Shown here: piece by piece, positions 37,681 through 64,000 of the stretch
How positions within the stretch are numbered: the stretch's first letter is position 1
Layout of the letters: the number at the start of each line of letters is the position of its first letter
Origin: Protula sp. h YS-2021
Taxonomy: Eukaryota; Annelida; Polychaeta; Sabellida; Serpulidae
Assembly: GCA_949752745.1 (NCBI GenBank)
Contig: OX457034.1
Coordinates: 1,034,493 to 1,098,492 of the forward strand
DNA length: 64,000 nt
Direction: 5' to 3'
The notes under the pieces: model-generated
Told to the model about the DNA's origin: nothing
Databases searched by the model: none
What the model saw: only the letters and a program-made list of their open reading frames with translations
Made by a program: the position numbers and the translations under genes

Positions 37681-38399
37681 TACAGAAGGTATCAGCAATA
37701 AACAGACAGAGAGACGGGATTGTATAGGGCATTTGGGCATCAAGTTTTCTTCAGTTTCTTTAGAAAAGCTTGGAATTCAAAAATTTTTCAATTTTGTGAT
37801 GACACGATAAATCATAGTTTCTCCCTAACAAGTCTAACTCCGCACAATCTCCACGTTTTTAATACAACTGACTGTATTTATATCAAACGCTTTAAACATT
37901 TTTTCAAAGTTTAATATTTATGTTTAACAACGCGCCATTGATCTCTGTTGAAAATGTCATTAACTTCAGACATCTTTAACTGTCTGTAACGGTAATCTCG
38001 AATTCGCCGAATCGAACTGCAGTTTTACATGTATGTATACAGTCAAGCGTTTCGTATCATAATTAAGCTTTCATTTCCAGCAACGCCCCCAGCAACACTT
38101 TATTCGTGTAAATACCCTCACCCCTCCCTTCACCCTCACCCCACCCCCTTTCCCCCACCGCCATCACGCAATTAATGACACTTTTTTGCGTGTGACGTGT
38201 TCGTATTTTAAGGCTGTACTTGGTGTATAAACAATAAAACGGTTCGCTGCCCTCTTTTCGTGAAGCTGATGATTGTGGGCGTCATCGCGAAAGACAACCT
38301 GTGTTTGTCAATACAAATTTACACTTATTATTTTTCTAACCCATTTTAAGCAATAGAATGGCGAGATGGCGTGAGGGGCGGTGGTAGGGGGGGGGCGGA

Positions 38400-39540
38400 A
38401 TCGAGGTCGTATGCTTGTCAGAGGGGAAGGTCATTCGGTATACTTGTTGGCGGGGGGGGGGGGGGGGTGTCCTGTCTCTGTGCTTCTGGGTGGGGGGAGG
38501 GAAAATCCCATCGACACGTTTGTGAGGGGAGGGCGGCAGTCCCGCCGGTATGATTGTAGGGGATCCAGCCGGTATGCTACTGGGGTGGGTTAGGAGACAA
38601 ATCGCTTCGTATGCTTGTGAGGGATTCTGTCTGTATGCTTCTAGGGGGATCCTGTCGGTATTCTTGTGGGGGAGGGGGATACTATAGGTATGCTTGTGGA
38701 GGGGGGGGGGGTATCCTGTCTGTATGCTTGTGGGGGATCCTGTCTGTATGCTTGGTGGAGGGATACTATCGGTATGCTTGTGGGGGGATCCTGTCTGTAT
38801 GCATGGGGGATCCTGTCGGTATGCTTGAGCAGGGGGGATCCTGTCTGTATGCATATGGGCATCCTGTCTGTATGCTGGTGGGAGATCCTGTCCGCATGCG
38901 TGTGAGGGATTCCTGTCTGTATGGTTGTGAGAGGATCCTGTCGGTATGTTTGTGGGGGTCCTGTCTGCATGCGTGTGGGGGATTCTGTCTGCATGCTTGT
39001 GGGGGATCCTGCCTGCATGCTTGTGGGGGATCATGTCTGTATGCTTGTGGGGGATCCTGTCTGTTTGCTTGTGGGGGATCCTGTCTGCATGCTTGTGGGG
39101 GATCCTGTCTGCATGCTTGTGGGGGATCCTGTCTGCATGCTTGTGGGGGATCCTATCTGCATGCTTGTGGGGGGATCCTACCTGCATACTTGTGGGGGAA
39201 TTCTGTCGGTATGTTTGTGGGGGATCCTGTCTGCATGATTGTGGGGGATCCTGTCTGTAGGCTTGTGGGGGGATCCTGTCGGTAGGCTTGTGGGGGGGAT
39301 CCTCTCTGTATGCTTGTGGGGGATCCTGTCTGTATTCTTGTGGGGAATCCTGTCTGTAGGCTTGTGGGGGGATCCTGTCGGTAGGCTTGTGGGGGATCCT
39401 GTCTGTATGCTGGTAGGGGATCCTGTTTGTGTGCTTGTGGGGGGAACCTGTTTGGATGGTTTTGGGGGAATCTTGTCGGTATACTTGTGGGGGGGATCCT
39501 GTCTGTGTGCTTTTCGGGGAGGGGGTTCTATATCATTGAG
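38400..39540. repeat. About 25-bp array GGATCCTGTCTGTATGCTTG
   Basis: More than 35 units with G-rich spacers. Open frames on both strands are repeat artefacts. Confidence 0.92.
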
Positions 39541-39776
39541 GGGATGCGGTTCATATGTCTACCGTTGGCGTAATGACAAGTGAATAGGTTAATTATGGGT
39601 ACTTTCAAGTCCATACCCCCTACTCCTTACCCCACCCCCTCCCGCTCCCCCCTTCCCTTCGAAAGTAAACCAGGTATGCGTTGTGCGAACTTGAAGCAAA
39701 CTGTGAAACTGAAAATAATAAAAATATTATTATTGAAGGGGACTTGAACACAAAATAGTATGACAAGCAGTGATAC

Positions 39777-39983
<207 letters not shown>

Positions 39984-40877
39984 CAAAACTGGTACTTGAT
40001 AGAAGTGAATAAATGCACGTTCTCTCGTATTAAAATATACAGAATTTGCACACATAATTTAAAAAGCCGACCCAATATTGCTAGTTAAAATAACGATATT
40101 GGGGAAAACCTTTTTAGCACCATGCCTAATAAAAATTTGAGAATTTTAAAAATTTAATTAGTGATGTATTTGATAAATCATTGATATAAAACTAAAGAGA
40201 TAAAAAATAAAGAGATGGTTGACTAAGAAAGGGCGTAGAATTGATAAACTGATAACACAAGATAACAGATATCTGAAAACAGTCACGCTCTGCATAGACA
40301 AGTGCTAAAAATATGGGTCATTGGGGTCAATAAAGGTCCATAATAATTTTCTAGTTATCATTGAAATAATAGCCAAGTTGTCCATAAAAACTGTGTTTAT
40401 AAAAATGAATGCGCTTACAAAATATACATTTATATGTAAAGGGTGAAACATACAAGCAAACCCTTACAAAAAGGGGGTTTGCATTTGACAAGGGGTTTTG
40501 CCGCCGGCTTTTATACTCGGTTGGGCGTTGCGTTAATTTACAAATCAATGCCTCGGTTTATAGCCGCACCTCATACACACATAAGAATATATGCCTTTGC
40601 CCTAACAATGTGGAATTCTTTTGCAAGCCTTGTGTATGTATTTAGGTACCAGTACCAATAAACACTTGTATTCCTTACGTAGGACTGGCTGGTACTTGTA
40701 ACAAGAAGAGTAACCCTCTCGTGGGTTTGAAGTTACATAGTTCGAGAGCTTAAGAGTTCTTTGTTGCCAATAAAATAATTTATATTGTACGAAATACGTG
40801 AAATCCTGAACGTAAAATCATTTGGATAATGCCTTGATATTGTGATACATGTGGTATATATGTCAACACAATATAAA

Positions 40878-40879
40878 AC

Positions 40880-40917
<38 letters not shown>
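40878..40917. repeat. (CAA)n microsatellite
   Basis: About thirteen units. Confidence 0.95.
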
Positions 40918-41659
40918 GTAACAACTCGCGCTTGTTTTGGTAATTGTCAGTTGGAAAAATAAAGTGGCAAAGTTGTTGTTTTAGTAATTGCGTTGAAAAT
41001 AAAATGAGACTTTTGTTTGTCGTTCAATACACGACTCGAATGATATAAAAGCCTGCTATAAACACACTGGAATTATATTCGAACCAGGTATGGTGTTCAG
41101 ATTTTGTGTGTTTGTGTGTGTGTGGGGGGGGGGGGGTGGGGAGCGTGTATATTTTTGTCATTTCTTTAAAGATTAATGCCACAATTTAGCATTGCAGAAA
41201 AACGAATGTAAAGTTACGCATTCTGAAGATATCACGTGACACGGCAGAACGTCACGCTGACATTTTGAAGGTCACGTCGCAGTCACAAGTGTCGTTTTCA
41301 GTGATGATTCATCATTTCATCATGTGTATTTTTCTCAAACGAAGCCGAGAGCAGAAGACAGCCTTCAGTCTTCATTTTATTTTCTATTTAATCATCGTCA
41401 TGAAAGAGAAATTAACTGAAAGAAGAGAAGCCTCCTCGTCAACAGCGCGGCAATAAATGTGTCTTCAATGTTTGACCTCGGGTTTCATTCGGAACGTTTG
41501 TCTTACACAAAAATGATGGGTGAAGGGGAAGAGACAGGGTCAGACATATAGAGCTGATGTTGTAAGAGGTGATTTTAATTCGATTCTCAAGGCCTCATCA
41601 CACCAGCGAATGGTCGGTCGGTCGGCCAGCTTTTAAATTCATTTGAGGTTACTTGTGAG

Positions 41660-41915
41660 GTTTTCGCACCTAAAAAATGAACTGCGGCTGCTGGCTTAAA
41701 TCACTATCAAATGAACTTCGGCTCCTGGCTTAAGTCACTATCAAATGAACTGCTGCTACTGGCTTAAGTCAGTGTTAAATGAACTTCGGTCCTGGCTTTA
41801 GTCACTATCAAATGGACTGCTGCTACTGGCTTAAGTCAGTGTTAAATGAACTTCGGTCCTGGCTTTAGTCACTGTCAAATGAACGGCGGTTCCTGGCTTA
41901 AGTCACTGTCAAAAA
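41660..41915. repeat. 34/68-bp array upstream of the plus-strand MyTH4 gene
   Basis: Seven units of AAATGAACTTCGGTCCTGGC then TTAAGTCACTATC, alternating in pairs. Confidence 0.85.
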
Positions 41916-42123
41916 GTAGCTACTCTGCAAACAGTCCTAATTTGTTTACTTTCATATTGTAAAGTAGCGAAATACTTAATCTTGCATTTTATGAGCTTGA
42001 TTTTTATTTGGCCTTCAATGCTTGAACGTTTAATTTTGTATGGTCAAGTGGATCTTTGCCAAAAAAGGAAAATCAAAGATCAAACTGAATTATTTTTATG
42101 ACAAAAGCAGAGAAGGGAACAAG

Positions 42124-63553
<21,430 letters not shown>

Positions 63554-64000
63554 GTGAGCGATGGTGAGAACCAGGTGAGTGATGGTCAGAACCAGGTGAG
63601 CGAAGGTCAGAACCAGGTGAGCGATGGTCAGAACCAGGTGAGCGGTGGTGAGAACCAGGTGAGCGGTGGTCAGAACCAGGTGAGCGATGGTGGGAACCAG
63701 GTGAGCGATGGTGAGAACCAGGTGAGCGATGATCAGAACCAGGTGAGCGATGATCAGAACCAGGTGAGCGATGGTGAGAACCAGGTGAGCGATGGTGAGA
63801 ACCAGGTGAGCGATGATCAGAACCAGGTGAGCGATGATCAGAACCAGGTGAGCGATGGTGAGAACCAGGTGAGCGATGGTGAGAACCAGGTGAGCGGTGG
63901 TCAGAACCAGGTGAGCGATGGTGAGAACCAGGTGAGCGATGGTGAGAACCAGGTGGGCGATGGTGAGAACCAGGTGAGCGATGGTGAGAACCAGGTGAGC
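63554..64000 (+). repeat. 21-bp array grown from the exon 9 donor, running off the window
   Basis: Twenty-one units of GTGAGCGATGGTGAGAACCAG. The exon ends GAATACCAG|GTGAGCGATGG. Every unit end makes a perfect donor CAG|GTGAGC, and 21 bp keeps the frame, reading VSDGENQ without a stop to the window edge. Confidence 0.95.

Noticed and set aside
38336..39583. Several frames of 100-280 residues rich in Cys/Gly or His/Pro
   Set aside because: Translations of a 25-bp array in several frames and both strands.

Overview
The window is nuclear DNA from a metazoan, most likely a marine or other aquatic invertebrate; the sequence does not let me name the phylum. The reasons are multi-exon genes with standard GT-AG introns, animal-only families (angiomotin, MyTH4-FERM tail proteins of the myosin VII type, the ciliary protein IQCG/DRC9), CR1/L2-type LINE remains, tRNA-headed SINEs, and a very heavy load of minisatellites. 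About half of the window is tandem repeat. Two runs of exactly 200 N (8183-8382 and 53141-53340) are scaffold gaps.

Layout. 350-6704 (-): the C-terminal half of IQCG/DRC9, six exons; its N-terminal exons are not visible and should lie near the 8183-8382 gap. 10144-20131 (-): a complete angiomotin-family gene, 13 coding exons whose phases all join to give 1081 residues, with an N-terminal PPPY motif, an AMOT coiled-coil region and a C-terminal YQV that looks like a PDZ ligand. 21.3-27.6 kb: AT-rich, no gene, with decayed repeats. 27612-35259 (-): a motorless MyTH4-FERM-SH3 protein, 12 exons, about 735 residues. 35.3-42.1 kb: intergenic, head-to-head, mostly repeats. 42124 to beyond the right edge (+): a second motorless MyTH4 gene, nine exons visible (341 residues), reaching the end of MyTH4. 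Its introns carry a long inverted-repeat mobile element with its own C2H2-type zinc-finger gene (48877-55685) and a degraded LINE (59860-62510).

The most striking feature is that many minisatellites grow out of splice junctions. In at least eleven introns the array next to an exon repeats that exon's last bases together with its own splice donor and the first intron bases; at three more junctions the acceptor side is repeated. This occurs in at least three of the four host genes and on both strands. A second unusual item is the inverted-repeat element. It has arms of about 1.8 kb, subterminal 163-bp units each with an AAAATGGCGGC-like box, arrays of the palindromic word GTTGAACATGTTCAAC, and one zinc-finger gene with its own TATA box and AATAAA signal. 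Its copy here looks falsely duplicated by the assembly.

How the genes relate: IQCG belongs to the ciliary nexin-dynein regulatory complex; angiomotin is a junctional and Hippo-pathway scaffold; the two MyTH4 genes are divergent paralogues in opposite orientation, like myosin VII tails without a motor. I see no sign of co-regulation.
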